Origin: Angomonas deanei
Lineage: Eukaryota; Euglenozoa; Kinetoplastea; Trypanosomatida; Trypanosomatidae
DNA: 64,000 bases
Direction of reading: 5' to 3'
Assembly (NCBI GenBank): GCA_903995115.1
Contig: LR877145.1
Location: 310,001-374,000 of the forward strand
Numbering within the stretch: position 1 is the stretch's first letter; each line of letters starts with the position of its first letter. The notes beneath the pieces were generated by a model that ran no database searches, was not told where the DNA came from, and saw nothing but the letters and a program-made list of their open reading frames with translations. The translations under genes were made by a program, and so were the position numbers. Shown piece after piece: positions 19,824 through 29,684 of this stretch.

Positions 19824-20717
19824 TTAGAGTAATGGGGAAAACAATCGGTCATTGTCAAACACCTTGACCAGATGGCCTTCCTTATTTTTCTTGTCCTTTG
19901 CCATGTCGGCCAACAAATTGTGAATGAGGAGTGCCATGCGGTACTGTCCGGCATTAGGGCGGTCCGCCATCGCGCTGGGGATACTCCCACCGGAACTGAC
20001 ATCCGTGACGTATGTCAGCGTGAGGGAACCGTCCTTCTCCTCTTGGCCCATCAGGAAAAAGACAAACGTGCTCCCCCGCACATACCCCTTGTCTTCCTTG
20101 GTCAGCTCATTGTCGCCCGTGTACTCGATACCACACTGAATAAAGACATTCAAGTCGTCCTGGTCGTCCGTGGCGGACTTGGGGCGCACCCCCAGCGCGG
20201 TCTGCTGCTCCGCATTGAGCAGGACAGCACGGGTGACGTACATGACCATCTGGCGAGGGGCAATGAGAATCATTGGGATCTTGTGAATGGACTTGTTGAC
20301 CACCACATTCGGCCCTAGCCGGGCACAGTCAAATTGCATCGTGAGGAGCGGACTGTACTTGTAGATATTGGAAGACTTGGGGTCGTCCTTGTTCTCGGGG
20401 TCGTCGAGGAGCAACCGCTCCATGACAGCACAGGTGCAGTCTGGGATGGAAGAGGTGAAGCGAACGGCCTTGTAGCCCGTGTTGGGGCTGGGCCGCGTCT
20501 CATACAGCGTGCCAGTCTTTTTATCTTTTTCTTTTTCCTTCCACTCCGTCGACTTCCAAAACTCCACACACGAAGTGAGGATGCGATTGAACGCGTGGGT
20601 CTCCTTGCCACCGGCGTGGTTGATGTGGAGGGAGGCCAGCTCCTTCTTGTCCGCCTCGGTCAGCTCCTCATCCTTCTTGACAGCGGGTCTGGGGGGTCGT
20701 GGGATTTCCTTCACCAT
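19824..20717 (-). CDS. START-like lipid-binding domain protein
   Basis: A 297-residue soluble protein made almost entirely of one START-like fold. After a basic Pro-rich start (1-20) comes the first helix region (FNRILTSCVEFWKS, ~44-57). Beta-rich segments follow, including YKAVRFTSSIPDCTCAVMER, SPLLTMQFDCARLGPNVVV, IAPRQMVMYVTRAVLL and STFVFFLMGQEE...LTLTYVTDVSSGGSIPSAM. The C-terminal helix carries MALLIHNLLADMAK. Such domains usually carry or sense lipids. No membrane segment or targeting signal is visible. The ligand cannot be read from the sequence. Confidence 0.72.
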   Translation of the reverse strand: MVKEIPRPPRPAVKKDEELTEADKKELASLHINHAGGKETHAFNRILTSCVEFWKSTEWKEKEKDKKTGTLYETRPSPNTGYKAVRFTSSIPDCTCAVMERLLLDDPENKDDPKSSNIYKYSPLLTMQFDCARLGPNVVVNKSIHKIPMILIAPRQMVMYVTRAVLLNAEQQTALGVRPKSATDDQDDLNVFIQCGIEYTGDNELTKEDKGYVRGSTFVFFLMGQEEKDGSLTLTYVTDVSSGGSIPSAMADRPNAGQYRMALLIHNLLADMAKDKKNKEGHLVKVFDNDRLFSPLL

Positions 20718-21013
20718 GGTTTACTTGGTTTTTTTTATATTGTAGAAATAAAAAAATGTTTGGTATAGATTTTTAAAAAAAAACGATTGCGCTAGGCCGT
20801 GTTGCTTTTGAAGAGGAGAGAGAGAGAGGGAAGGGGTGAAGTGTGGAGTATAACAGTATTATTCATTGAAAGATTCTCTAACATGGCTCCCCCGTTAGCT
20901 GTTTTTTCATACAGAATGAATAATACACGAACAATGCAAAAATTAAAGATTTGTTTCTTTACATATAATACATACCAAAATTAAAAAGCAAGCATTCGTA
21001 TACCATTCCCGTC

Positions 21014-23677
21014 CTAACTCGGGTCCATGGGAGGGGCGACAAACCCAGTGTATTCATAGTCCTCCTCCTCCTCCACTTCACCGGCGTCACCGTCGTCCAC
21101 AGGCCTGCCCGCCGCTCGCCCCCGCTCCTCCCTTTGACGGTTGACGGCGTACTCCTTTGCCATCTCGGTCAGCCGTTCCCGCAGCTCCTCATGGCGGGCC
21201 TGATACAGGTCGGACTGCTCGCGGTAGTACTGCAGACTTTCCTGTATCTGCGCCACCTGTCCCTTCTTCTTCACCAGGTTCTGCTGGTAGGCAGAGAGCT
21301 GCTCCGCTACCTCCGGCCCTGGCTGCTTCGCCACCGTCGCCTTGGCCTTGAGGTACGCCTGCTCCTTGATTTGGATCTCTCTCTCCCGCTCCTCCAGCTG
21401 CTGACGGCGTTGGTTCAACTGACGCTGCAGCCCTTGCACCTTTTCGGTGAGGGCGTACGTCTCCGGGTCGGACCACATGAGCTCTCTACCGGGGTGAAGG
21501 TTCACCTTGAGCTCCTCTTCGTTGAGCAACGCGCGCACCTGCACCTTTTCTTTTTGAAGCTCGCGGGTCGCGGTGTTGACCATAAGGCGCAGGTCCGGCA
21601 GACGGCTCGCAAACTCCTTTAGTTGCGCTACGTCATTCTCCAGTTGGGCACACTGATACTCTAGCTGGTCAATGTGCTGTACTCGCTCACGGTAGGCCGC
21701 CTCCCCCCGCTGCAGGAGCTGCTGCTGCGCGTGTATCTTTTCATACAAGCTGGTCAGTTCCTTCTCACGCTGCGTGGTGCGGTTGGCGAGGAGGTCCCTC
21801 TCCTGGATCATATCGCGGTATCGTCTACGCTGTTTTGCTACCTCATCGTTCGCCACAACGAGCACTTCGCTCAACTTGCCCAACTCTGTATGGAACTGTT
21901 CCGCCGAGCGTTTCTTCTTCTCCGTCTTGCGCTTCAGTGTGGATATCTGAGACTCAATTCCCTTCTTTTGGCGGAGCAGTCCCTCAATGACGGCATCCTC
22001 GGCAATGATCGCCCTATCCCGCCGCACCAGCTCCTCCTTGAGTTGCTGAATCTGATTGAGAATGAGTTGGAATTTCTTGTTCATCTCCGCCAACTCGTGG
22101 CGCAGCTGACCGAGGTGTTTGCTATAGGTGTTCCGCTCGGTGACGACCGCATCGAGCATCGTTTGCTGCTGCTTCAGACGTGCCTCCACATCCTCCACTT
22201 CCTGCTGGGAGGTGGAGATTTGCTGTTCCCGTGCCTGCACCTCCGCCAGCATGTTGGCGCCCGCCAGTGCATGACGCTTGAGGTCGTCCTCGTACTTCAT
22301 GCAATCTTTCGTGACGCGATAAATGTCCTCTCGCTTCTTTTGGGCGTGCTCCTCGAAGGCGGTCAGCTCATGCTGCAGATGACGCTTCTGTGCATCCTTC
22401 TCCGCCAGCCATGAGATGTTACGCTGGGTGGCTTGCTCCGCAGAGATAAAATCTTGAAACAGTAAATCCCGCTCCCGTTTGATACTCTCCAGTCGTTTGG
22501 AGTCTCCCTCCGCCAGTAATTGTACATCCAGCAGTTCTTTTTCCTTTGCCTTTATCGCGGCCTTGAGGTCCTCTCGCTTCTGGTTCACCTCCGCCTGCTT
22601 CTGTTCCTCCACCACATTGCGGCGCTGGAGGGACTCTAATACTTTCATCTCCTTCACGTACTGCTTGTGGGTGCCAGAGACGTTGGACTGCAAGGTTTGC
22701 AACTCCTTCATCGTTTCCTTTACCTTGCGCTGCATTGTGTCGTTCTCCTCGTTGCAATCCTGTAACGACGTGTTCACGTGTTGGATCTGACGGGTCAACG
22801 TTTGGTACTCCTCCCGGAGTTGGCGTATCTCCTCCTCCAGCCGGCGGAGGTCATCGCCGTGGTTGGCGTCGTCCTCCCGGAGCTCATCAATCTTCTTCTG
22901 TTTCGCGGCGACGTTACCAGAACGCGATGCCACCTTCTCCCGTAGTTTGCGTAGGTCGTCCTCCTTCTCCGCCTTTTTCGCCTGAATGACCTCTACCTCT
23001 GCCTTCTTGGCGGCGGTGGCCTCATAAATCGCCTTCAGCTCCGCGTCGTGGGAAGATTTGTCCTCCTTCATCCGCTGGATGCGGCGTTGCATGGCGGCAA
23101 TGTTGTTTTGCACCGACTGTATTTGCTGTTCCTGTGCCTCTTTCTCTTTCATCACTGCGGCGTGGACACGCAAAAGGTTATTCAAGGCCGTTTCCTGGGC
23201 CGCCGCTTCTACCGGCTCCATCGACTCTCGCTCCAGGTCTACCACCTCCGATTTGAGTTTCGCAATCTTTTCTTTCAGCTGCGACTCCCGCTCCTTGGTT
23301 TGCTGCTTCTTCTTGTTGGCTCGCTCAATCTCGGCGCGAAGCTTTTCTATTGTTTGCTTATCCGACTGCGTCAGGTCCTCCGCCGTCTGCGCCTTGGAGA
23401 TGCACGTGTAAATATCGGTCTGAAGCTCCGTGCACTTGCGGAGGAGACGATTCTCCGCCTCGTGACTTTTGAGAAAGGAGTGGTGCAGGCCGCTGTACTC
23501 CTTGGTGAAGTTCTCTAGCACCTCGTCGTTTTCTAAAGTCATGAGCACCTCTTGAAACTTTTTCTCATAGTAGTCAAAATTATTTACATCCTCCTTGATG
23601 GCCGCAAATTGTTTTTCATCTTCTTCCGTGAAGATTTGCTTTATCTTGGCCGCTTCCGGTGTTGGCTCGGCACTCAT
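21014..23677 (-). CDS. CFAP58: CFAP58 (CCDC147) orthologue, axonemal coiled-coil protein
   Basis: An 887-residue protein that is nearly all coiled coil, about the size of human CFAP58 (872). The N-terminal region matches the family: FQEVLMTLENDEVLENF, then EYSGLHHSFLKS, then NRLLRKCTELQTDI. The C-terminal signature of CFAP58, a 'LxxGSDPxxYELxxKixxLQ' pattern, is seen as RELMWSDPETYALTEKVQGL (~743-762). CFAP58 is an axoneme-associated protein needed for flagellar assembly and motility in animals and algae. The tail after ~860 is acidic (EVEEEEDYEYTG). Confidence 0.88.
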   Translation of the reverse strand: MSAEPTPEAAKIKQIFTEEDEKQFAAIKEDVNNFDYYEKKFQEVLMTLENDEVLENFTKEYSGLHHSFLKSHEAENRLLRKCTELQTDIYTCISKAQTAEDLTQSDKQTIEKLRAEIERANKKKQQTKERESQLKEKIAKLKSEVVDLERESMEPVEAAAQETALNNLLRVHAAVMKEKEAQEQQIQSVQNNIAAMQRRIQRMKEDKSSHDAELKAIYEATAAKKAEVEVIQAKKAEKEDDLRKLREKVASRSGNVAAKQKKIDELREDDANHGDDLRRLEEEIRQLREEYQTLTRQIQHVNTSLQDCNEENDTMQRKVKETMKELQTLQSNVSGTHKQYVKEMKVLESLQRRNVVEEQKQAEVNQKREDLKAAIKAKEKELLDVQLLAEGDSKRLESIKRERDLLFQDFISAEQATQRNISWLAEKDAQKRHLQHELTAFEEHAQKKREDIYRVTKDCMKYEDDLKRHALAGANMLAEVQAREQQISTSQQEVEDVEARLKQQQTMLDAVVTERNTYSKHLGQLRHELAEMNKKFQLILNQIQQLKEELVRRDRAIIAEDAVIEGLLRQKKGIESQISTLKRKTEKKKRSAEQFHTELGKLSEVLVVANDEVAKQRRRYRDMIQERDLLANRTTQREKELTSLYEKIHAQQQLLQRGEAAYRERVQHIDQLEYQCAQLENDVAQLKEFASRLPDLRLMVNTATRELQKEKVQVRALLNEEELKVNLHPGRELMWSDPETYALTEKVQGLQRQLNQRRQQLEEREREIQIKEQAYLKAKATVAKQPGPEVAEQLSAYQQNLVKKKGQVAQIQESLQYYREQSDLYQARHEELRERLTEMAKEYAVNRQREERGRAAGRPVDDGDAGEVEEEEDYEYTGFVAPPMDPS

Positions 23678-23943
23678 TTTCTACTGTATACTAGATATAA
23701 TGGTTGGTTGGTTGATACGCCAAACTTCTAAAAACTAAAGTGAAAAAGGGGGGAAAGAGCGGAAAGTGATGCATTTCATTAAACTACCTTACACAGATCA
23801 CCAAAGAGAATAAACAACGACACACGGGCATGGAGAGGCGTGCTAAAAATTAAAGCCGCACCGCACTATAATATACACTAAACAGCACACGCTGATTCGC
23901 TCAAAAAAAAAAAATATATGTACATGTGTCCACCACTCTTTTT

Positions 23944-25197
23944 TTACTCCAGTGGCGTACTATTGTGTTTGAGCCACTCGCTCACCTTTTCCGCATCCTC
24001 TGCCACCCCCGGAGGGAAGTGTGTGGTTTGCAGTAACAGGCTCAACTCCGCACACAGTACATCGTCATTCTCCTCCGGAATGAGATGACGCTCGTGTACC
24101 TCTGCCAGCAGACTCTGTTGGAGCATCATCCGGTGCTCGCCTACTTCATCAATCATACTCTGTAGCTCAAACGTTTCACTCGTGAGGGTCGCACACCGCT
24201 CCTTCGTCGACTCGTACAAGTGGTTCAAGTCTTCTAGCTGTTTGCGCAACTTCATAATGTCATCCTTACTCTTCTTGGAGGTGGTGTTGAGGTAGGTGGA
24301 CTCCAACAGCAGCTGCTGCATCCCCCGCTGACACCACATGCGTGCCGCCCGGGCGTGGTAGTTGGCGCGGACGGAGTGGGACTTGACGTCCCGCGTCCGC
24401 AGGGCGGAGGCCCACCACACTAGGTCGCGGTCCCGCTCCACTAGTGTCAGTCCTTCCGCACAGGCCTTGATCTTCTCCAGCGCCTCCTCCACGTGTACCA
24501 CCGCACTGCCGACGGTCTCTTCCGGAGCCAGGCGGGGGACGACGGGGTCCGCGGCGTAGTCTGGGATAGACTGGGTGTCACAGGCCCCCTCATCCGCCGC
24601 CGCCACCCGCGCCCTCGCCACGCGCTGCCGCCAGTCCGCCTCCGCCTCCTGCGCACTGACGCCTTCCACTGCTGGCAGACCCATCAGCGCCCGCTTCTCC
24701 GCCGCAGATGTGGTGACCCCTAGACTGTTGACATACTGCTTGTGGCTCTCCTCCACCGCATCGGCGAGCTCGGTGGGCATCTGGTCCCGTCCCTTCCGGC
24801 TGAGGCCAGTCCCCAGCCCGGTGAGGGTGGACGTCACCGAGTCCACAGTGGAGTGCACCTCTGTCATATTCTTCCGCTGCTCCGTGAACACCGCTGGGGG
24901 CCGACGACTGCCGGCCGACAGCACGACCGGTCTGCCGGTGGCGGTGACGGTGGCCCCTCCGTTATGACGCTCCACACGCTTCGTGGTACCCTTCTTGGGA
25001 CTAGAGGTTTTCGGTTCCGTCGTATCATGGCCTCCTACACGACCCACGGCGACATCGGTGTCCTCATCGTAAATACTCTTTGATTTTGCTAAATCCTCAA
25101 ACAGTTTGATGAGCTCCTTTCTACGTTCTAACGCCCGTTTGGCATCCTCCGCTTTTTTTGTTGTTTTTTCTAACGGAACCCCTATCGTCTGACTCAT
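23944..25197 (-). CDS. Coiled-coil protein of unknown function
   Basis: A 417-residue protein starting MSQTIGVPLEKTTKK. I chose this ATG because likely AG acceptors lie at 25214-25215 and 25223-25224; the frame is open for 25 more codons upstream but those would be before the acceptor. Residues 8-45 form a basic helix. Residues 60-130 are low in complexity. Residues ~190-290 are Ala/Arg/Glu-rich helix. Residues ~300-370 form a clear heptad coil (KDDIMKLRKQLEDLNHLYES). No membrane segment. Its place next to CFAP58 hints at a cytoskeletal role, but neighbours in such clusters often share nothing. Confidence 0.78.
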   Translation of the reverse strand: MSQTIGVPLEKTTKKAEDAKRALERRKELIKLFEDLAKSKSIYDEDTDVAVGRVGGHDTTEPKTSSPKKGTTKRVERHNGGATVTATGRPVVLSAGSRRPPAVFTEQRKNMTEVHSTVDSVTSTLTGLGTGLSRKGRDQMPTELADAVEESHKQYVNSLGVTTSAAEKRALMGLPAVEGVSAQEAEADWRQRVARARVAAADEGACDTQSIPDYAADPVVPRLAPEETVGSAVVHVEEALEKIKACAEGLTLVERDRDLVWWASALRTRDVKSHSVRANYHARAARMWCQRGMQQLLLESTYLNTTSKKSKDDIMKLRKQLEDLNHLYESTKERCATLTSETFELQSMIDEVGEHRMMLQQSLLAEVHERHLIPEENDDVLCAELSLLLQTTHFPPGVAEDAEKVSEWLKHNSTPLE

Positions 25198-25542
25198 AGA
25201 GAGAAAGGGAGTTCTAAAACCACTAAAACAAATTGTTTGGGGGTGTTCGATTATTGCTTTAGCAGGAAACAAAAGTAGAGAGGGAATGGGAATGATATTG
25301 CTTGTTTAGATTTTTGATGTGCACAAAAGGGAAAAAAAAAAAAAGTTTTACATTCCGGTTCATTCAACTGTCTGACGGACGGAAAAGAAACAAAAGTGTA
25401 AAATGTGAGTAAAAAGAGCAAAAATACATTTATTATAATATCAACCGTAATAAAAAAAAAAGGGACTTACAACATTATTTGTTTATTTGTATAAAAGTTT
25501 CGCAAAAAAAAAAATTGTGTTAGTAATAACATGGTATGCTTG
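25198..25542. other. Intergenic gap, 345 bases, no gene seen
   Basis: AT-rich spacer with A runs at about 25329-25344, 25451-25462 and 25503-25514 (T runs in the transcribed sense). It should carry the acceptor of the coiled-coil gene and the 3' UTR of the ABC1 kinase. Confidence 0.65.
25214..25224 (-). promoter_or_regulatory. Predicted splice acceptors of the coiled-coil gene
   Basis: Minus-strand TTTTAG occurs twice, with AG at 25223-25224 and at 25214-25215, the latter 17 bases before the ATG at 25197. Either would remove the upstream in-frame ATG. Prediction only. Confidence 0.45.
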
Positions 25543-27381
25543 TTATTCTATTTTGATGTTGGACTCCATCCGCTCCTCTATTTTGTCCTCCAGTAAGTTA
25601 GGGTTTACCCGCATTGAGTCGGGAAGGATCCACCGCGATAGCAGGGCAACGTAGCGCGTGAATAAATAAAGGATGTGAATCTGCCAGAGACGGCAGTGAA
25701 AAATAAAATTACGATAGGTGGCGATTAGACCTTGTCGAAAACGCTCATTCGCCGTTCGTTCCGCCTTTATTTCCCGTATGATTTCTTGTTTTTGTAATCG
25801 ATCCTCATCGGCGCTACGGTCAAAGACGCTATCGACCGCCTTCGAAGTGGTAGTGGTGGTGGTACTCTTCTTACTCTTTAGGACTTTTTGACGCTCCTCG
25901 ATGCGCTTCAAATACTGTTCCGCGGCCTCATAATCGGAGATGGGGCCCAATCCCTCCACCGCCGACTGCACAAACATATTCAATCGATTTATGGGGGAGT
26001 CGTACAGACGATTGATGCCACGTAGAATATCGATTCCTCTTCCTACCAGCGGCAGCTCCCTGGGGATCTTGGCCTCGTCGAGGAGGAAGGTCTTCATGCG
26101 AGCGTGTGCGTTGCGCTGCATGCCACGGACCTCCTCCAGCGTGATCTCGTCGTAATTGCCTTTCCGCATTGAGTCGATTGGTTTCTGTATTTGCATCGAC
26201 GCAAACGACTCGGCGTTACCCAGTCCCCAACCGGAGGCCACTTTTTTCAGCGAATCAAAGTCATGGGTAAAGATGCTCTTGAAGAGTAGCGCGTACTCCA
26301 CCCGGAATCGTTCCGTGACGGGGGCAGATAGGCCAAAGTCGATAAACACCACTTGAGGATCGTGGTGCCGGCGAGACCAGAAACTCCCTTTTTGTTTGGG
26401 TGTTTGCTTGGACTCGCCTGAACTAGAGGAGGACTCTTTTTTATCTTCCGAGGGACGGTGGCGCACGAGCACGTTCGCGGCGTGGGGGTCGCAGTGAACA
26501 AACCCATTCTTAAATAACATATCCCCAAAGGCATCAAATACAATTTTGAGCACTTTCTTTTCGCCAAACCTTTCTCTCACTTTTTCCGTTTCTGTCAGCT
26601 TTAGCGCATCAATCCACTCTAACACTAAAAGTTTCTTGGTGGTGTACTCTTCAAATACTTTTGGGATGTACACGTTGCGGTTGTGTCTAAAGTCTTCCCG
26701 AAACCGCGCTGCGTTGGCTGCCTCAATCGTAAAGTCTGTCTCCCGTCGTAGTCCGTCCACGATGGTCCGGCGAGACCACGCGGTGGGGAGGCCGAAGAGG
26801 TACTCCACCAACGTGGAGACGAGGGAGTAGGTACGGATATCCCATTCCCCTTGCTTGGTGATGCACGGCTTACGCACCTTGACGGCCACCTCCGTCCCCT
26901 CTCTCAGCCTCGCCCGGTGCACCTGCGCAATGGAAGCGGCGGCGACTGGGACAGGGTCGAACTCGCTGAATACCTCCGATAAGGGTCGCTGGGCTTCCTC
27001 CTCCACAATCCGCTGGACCACGTCGAACCCTACCGGCGGGGCGTCGTCGAGCAGTACTTTCAGGGTCTGAGTATATTCCTTGGGTAGCACATGGCTCAGC
27101 GAGTTCAACCCCTGGCCTAGTTTGATGTACAAGCCTTCATTCTTCATGCAAACGTTCAGTATAATGTTGGCCGCTCGTCGGTGTAGACTAAAGTATTCCT
27201 CGGCCGTTTCGGGGGTCGTGAACTTGTACAAGTAGGCAATTCTGAAAAAGCCGCTGAGTGCCCGGAGCGAGCGGGTCATGGAGCGGTCAGTGGAGAGGTC
27301 TGCCACGACATAGACACCAGTCAGACCACCTCCAGTCCACATGGCACGCCGTGCCCACTTCATTACACGTGGGGAAGGCAT
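25543..27381 (-). CDS. ABC1/ADCK (UbiB) family atypical kinase, ADCK1/5-like
   Basis: A 612-residue member of the ABC1 family, whose members act in mitochondrial lipid and coenzyme Q metabolism. A hydrophobic patch near 12-30 may be a membrane anchor or part of a presequence. The family KxGQ motif is KLGQ (87-90). The alanine-rich nucleotide loop is AAASIAQVHRA (~147-157), followed by VAVKVRKP with the predicted catalytic Lys. The ETDF motif, CDPHAANVL (in place of the usual HADPHPGN) and VFIDFGL are all present. A Ser/Lys-rich insert sits between CDPH and DFG. The C-terminal third has a hydrophobic stretch near 565-590. The order favours the ADCK1/5 branch over COQ8. Confidence 0.88.
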   Translation of the reverse strand: MPSPRVMKWARRAMWTGGGLTGVYVVADLSTDRSMTRSLRALSGFFRIAYLYKFTTPETAEEYFSLHRRAANIILNVCMKNEGLYIKLGQGLNSLSHVLPKEYTQTLKVLLDDAPPVGFDVVQRIVEEEAQRPLSEVFSEFDPVPVAAASIAQVHRARLREGTEVAVKVRKPCITKQGEWDIRTYSLVSTLVEYLFGLPTAWSRRTIVDGLRRETDFTIEAANAARFREDFRHNRNVYIPKVFEEYTTKKLLVLEWIDALKLTETEKVRERFGEKKVLKIVFDAFGDMLFKNGFVHCDPHAANVLVRHRPSEDKKESSSSSGESKQTPKQKGSFWSRRHHDPQVVFIDFGLSAPVTERFRVEYALLFKSIFTHDFDSLKKVASGWGLGNAESFASMQIQKPIDSMRKGNYDEITLEEVRGMQRNAHARMKTFLLDEAKIPRELPLVGRGIDILRGINRLYDSPINRLNMFVQSAVEGLGPISDYEAAEQYLKRIEERQKVLKSKKSTTTTTTSKAVDSVFDRSADEDRLQKQEIIREIKAERTANERFRQGLIATYRNFIFHCRLWQIHILYLFTRYVALLSRWILPDSMRVNPNLLEDKIEERMESNIKIE

Positions 27382-27643
27382 TTCTGTAAAGATTTATATA
27401 ATATTTGTTTAGGGGGTTTGTATATAGTACAGTTTTCGTTACGTTAAAAAAGCAAAAAATGAAAAAACTGGACGAGAGAGAAAGCGGTACGCAAAACAGA
27501 AACAGAGAAGATAACAGAATAGCATTCATCGAAAAAAAGAAGACGAACCATGTCAATCCCTCTTTATGTCGTCTATATTAATTAATCGCCAATAATGTAC
27601 TTTTCATTAATACTAAGAGAGTGTGCGCACCGCATCCATTCAT

Positions 27644-29233
27644 CTACAAGTAATCAATCATGAACATCAACCGCATCAGCGACAGGGAGCAGCTCTGCAG
27701 ACCAACGTAGCTGCGCCAAGCAGAGATGGCGTCGGGTTGACTAATGTTAAACGCAGCGTTGCGCGGGGCCTCACCCACTCCGCTGTCCGCCCCCTCGCTC
27801 GGTCCATACTGCTCTAGCCGCCCCCCTTGGGCCGACAGCCGCTCCTCCGCCCGCAGTAGCGTACGCGCAACGTGATTGCGCACGGACGGGAGGAGCGTCT
27901 CGGTAAGGGAGCAGGTCCACAGGAAGGAACTGTTCTTGGGGGGTCGCTCGGCCACATTACCGTTGCGGGGTACCTCCTGGAGCAGGGTGTAGCCGTCCTT
28001 CATCATGGCATGCAGCACCTCGCGTGTCTTCTGTGGGGTCGCGATCACCTCCTCGGCGAGCACCTTGTCGTCCACGTAGTGGTGCTGCAGCAGTAGCTTG
28101 ATAAGCCGTACCCCGACCGTCCCGTGTCGGACAAAGAGGACTCGCTCAATCACATCAGACTGCAGGAAGTCCACCGCCGCACGGGTCTGCAGGCGGTACG
28201 AGTCGTCGTGGCGGGTCAGAATGGCGGGAGAGGTGCACAGCCAGTCGAGGAGGAGCACGACGTCCTCCTTCTTCCCTTCCGGGTATAGCTGATGCAGTCG
28301 GGCGATCAAGTGGGTAAGGCTAATGGACTCGCTCATCGGTGGGAAGAAGGTGGGATAGCCTCCCTCTACATCTGCCGCCACCGTCTCCAGTTCATCCTCG
28401 GTCGACGTCGCGGGAAAGGTGTCAAAAAACATATCCAATAGGGCCGCTAACACTTTATGATTGACATCGGAAAAGTAATTTGCTAATTGGTTCTGCAGGG
28501 CCACCTGTAGCAGACCTTTTACTATTCTAGGGATAGAGAGACGGCAGGGGTCGGCCGAGAGCGTCTCGACGGATGCCGCCTCCTCCGTGTCCTGTCGCCC
28601 GCGCTTTCTCCTAGTTGGTTTTTCCTCACTGCTTCCGCCACCCACAAACTCTAACCACCCGTCCGCCTCCATGCGTGACGCGGTCAGCAGCACCTCTTCT
28701 GCGGCGGCGGGTTGACGCTCCTGGGCTAGCCGCACCGCCGACTGCCATGGCACTACGCCCAGCTGGAAGAGTACCGCATACAGCGCTACCCCCGCCGTCC
28801 CATAGCGGTGCTCCACGTGCCCCGCGATAATAGGGGACAGCACCCGCAGCAGTACAGCATCCCCCACAGACAGTCGATACTGCTTACTAGAGGGGCTGTA
28901 CCGCACCACACGGTGGAGGACGAGCAGGCCGACCACCTCCTTGACCGCGGCGTCACGAAGCAGCGAGGGGTCTAGGGTCATCTCGCTCTTACCGCCCGTC
29001 TGCTGTGGTAGGTGCAGCGCGCTGGGGACCGCCCTGGCGGTGGAGAGGGACGTACCGCTGGTGTGCTCCTGTAGGACTGCGTCCGCTATCTGCCGCAGTG
29101 TGAGGGCACCACGGCCGGAGAGCGCCGCCACCGCGCTGCCTGCTAGGGGGCCGAATTGCTTTCCAACGGTGTATTCTAATAACTTGTAATGATCGGTGAG
29201 GATCCGACGCTGCACGGTAGGGGCAGACGTCAT
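27644..29233 (-). CDS. RNA polymerase III subunit RPC3 (RPC82)
   Basis: A 529-residue subunit of RNA polymerase III, which makes tRNA and 5S RNA. RPC3 helps open the promoter as part of the RPC3/6/7 subcomplex. It is built of winged-helix domains. The first is seen at ~8-60 (HYKLLEYTVGKQFGPLAG, then LTLRQIADAVLQE), the second at ~85-125 with VVRYSP. The C-terminal winged helix holds the family's best signature: DDKVLAEEVIATPQKTREVL followed by MMKDGYTLLQEVPRNG and FLWTC (~395-455). The loop 208-225 is basic (RRKRGRQ) and could be a nuclear signal. Family length in yeast is 654, so this copy is compact. Confidence 0.86.
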   Translation of the reverse strand: MTSAPTVQRRILTDHYKLLEYTVGKQFGPLAGSAVAALSGRGALTLRQIADAVLQEHTSGTSLSTARAVPSALHLPQQTGGKSEMTLDPSLLRDAAVKEVVGLLVLHRVVRYSPSSKQYRLSVGDAVLLRVLSPIIAGHVEHRYGTAGVALYAVLFQLGVVPWQSAVRLAQERQPAAAEEVLLTASRMEADGWLEFVGGGSSEEKPTRRKRGRQDTEEAASVETLSADPCRLSIPRIVKGLLQVALQNQLANYFSDVNHKVLAALLDMFFDTFPATSTEDELETVAADVEGGYPTFFPPMSESISLTHLIARLHQLYPEGKKEDVVLLLDWLCTSPAILTRHDDSYRLQTRAAVDFLQSDVIERVLFVRHGTVGVRLIKLLLQHHYVDDKVLAEEVIATPQKTREVLHAMMKDGYTLLQEVPRNGNVAERPPKNSSFLWTCSLTETLLPSVRNHVARTLLRAEERLSAQGGRLEQYGPSEGADSGVGEAPRNAAFNISQPDAISAWRSYVGLQSCSLSLMRLMFMIDYL

Positions 29234-29684
29234 TTGGGCTCTGTTACTAATGAATGATGGTGATTATTATTACTATTATGTAGGGTTTTACTTCAAGGAA
29301 GAAAATAGGGAGAAAGAAGGGTTCATACGAAACCAGGATAATGAAGAAAAAAAAAATATCAGACAGGAAGAGACTTTTTTTGCGAAATGTTCAACAAACG
29401 AAAAAGGTTATATTCTTTCATTACTTCTTTAATTTTTTACCTGAAAGTATGTGACGTTTTTTTTTTTTTTTTCATTGTTATTATTCTTTAATCTAGTCTC
29501 ATTCGAAAAAACACAAAAAGATAAAATAAAAAGAAGGAGAAGAAAATAAACGCTTTCATATTTATAAATGTATTTATTTTTTTTTCCTTTCGTGTACTTT
29601 TTTCATTTTTATTATTAGTTACGAAATTACTTCACGTCTATGCACTCTTTCTGTATGTTTTGTTATACGTATCCTCTTTTCCTT
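29234..29684. other. Intergenic gap, 451 bases, no gene seen
   Basis: AT-rich spacer with a T run at about 29458-29472 and A/T-rich flanks. It contains the RPC3 acceptor region and the 3' UTR of the mitochondrial carrier. No other signal seen. Confidence 0.65.
29291..29330 (-). promoter_or_regulatory. Predicted pyrimidine tract and acceptor of RPC3
   Basis: The minus strand reads CTTCTTTCTCCCTATTTTC (pyrimidine-rich) then TTCCTTGAAG, with AG at 29291-29292, about 57 bases before the RPC3 ATG. Prediction only; other AGs lie nearer the start. Confidence 0.45.
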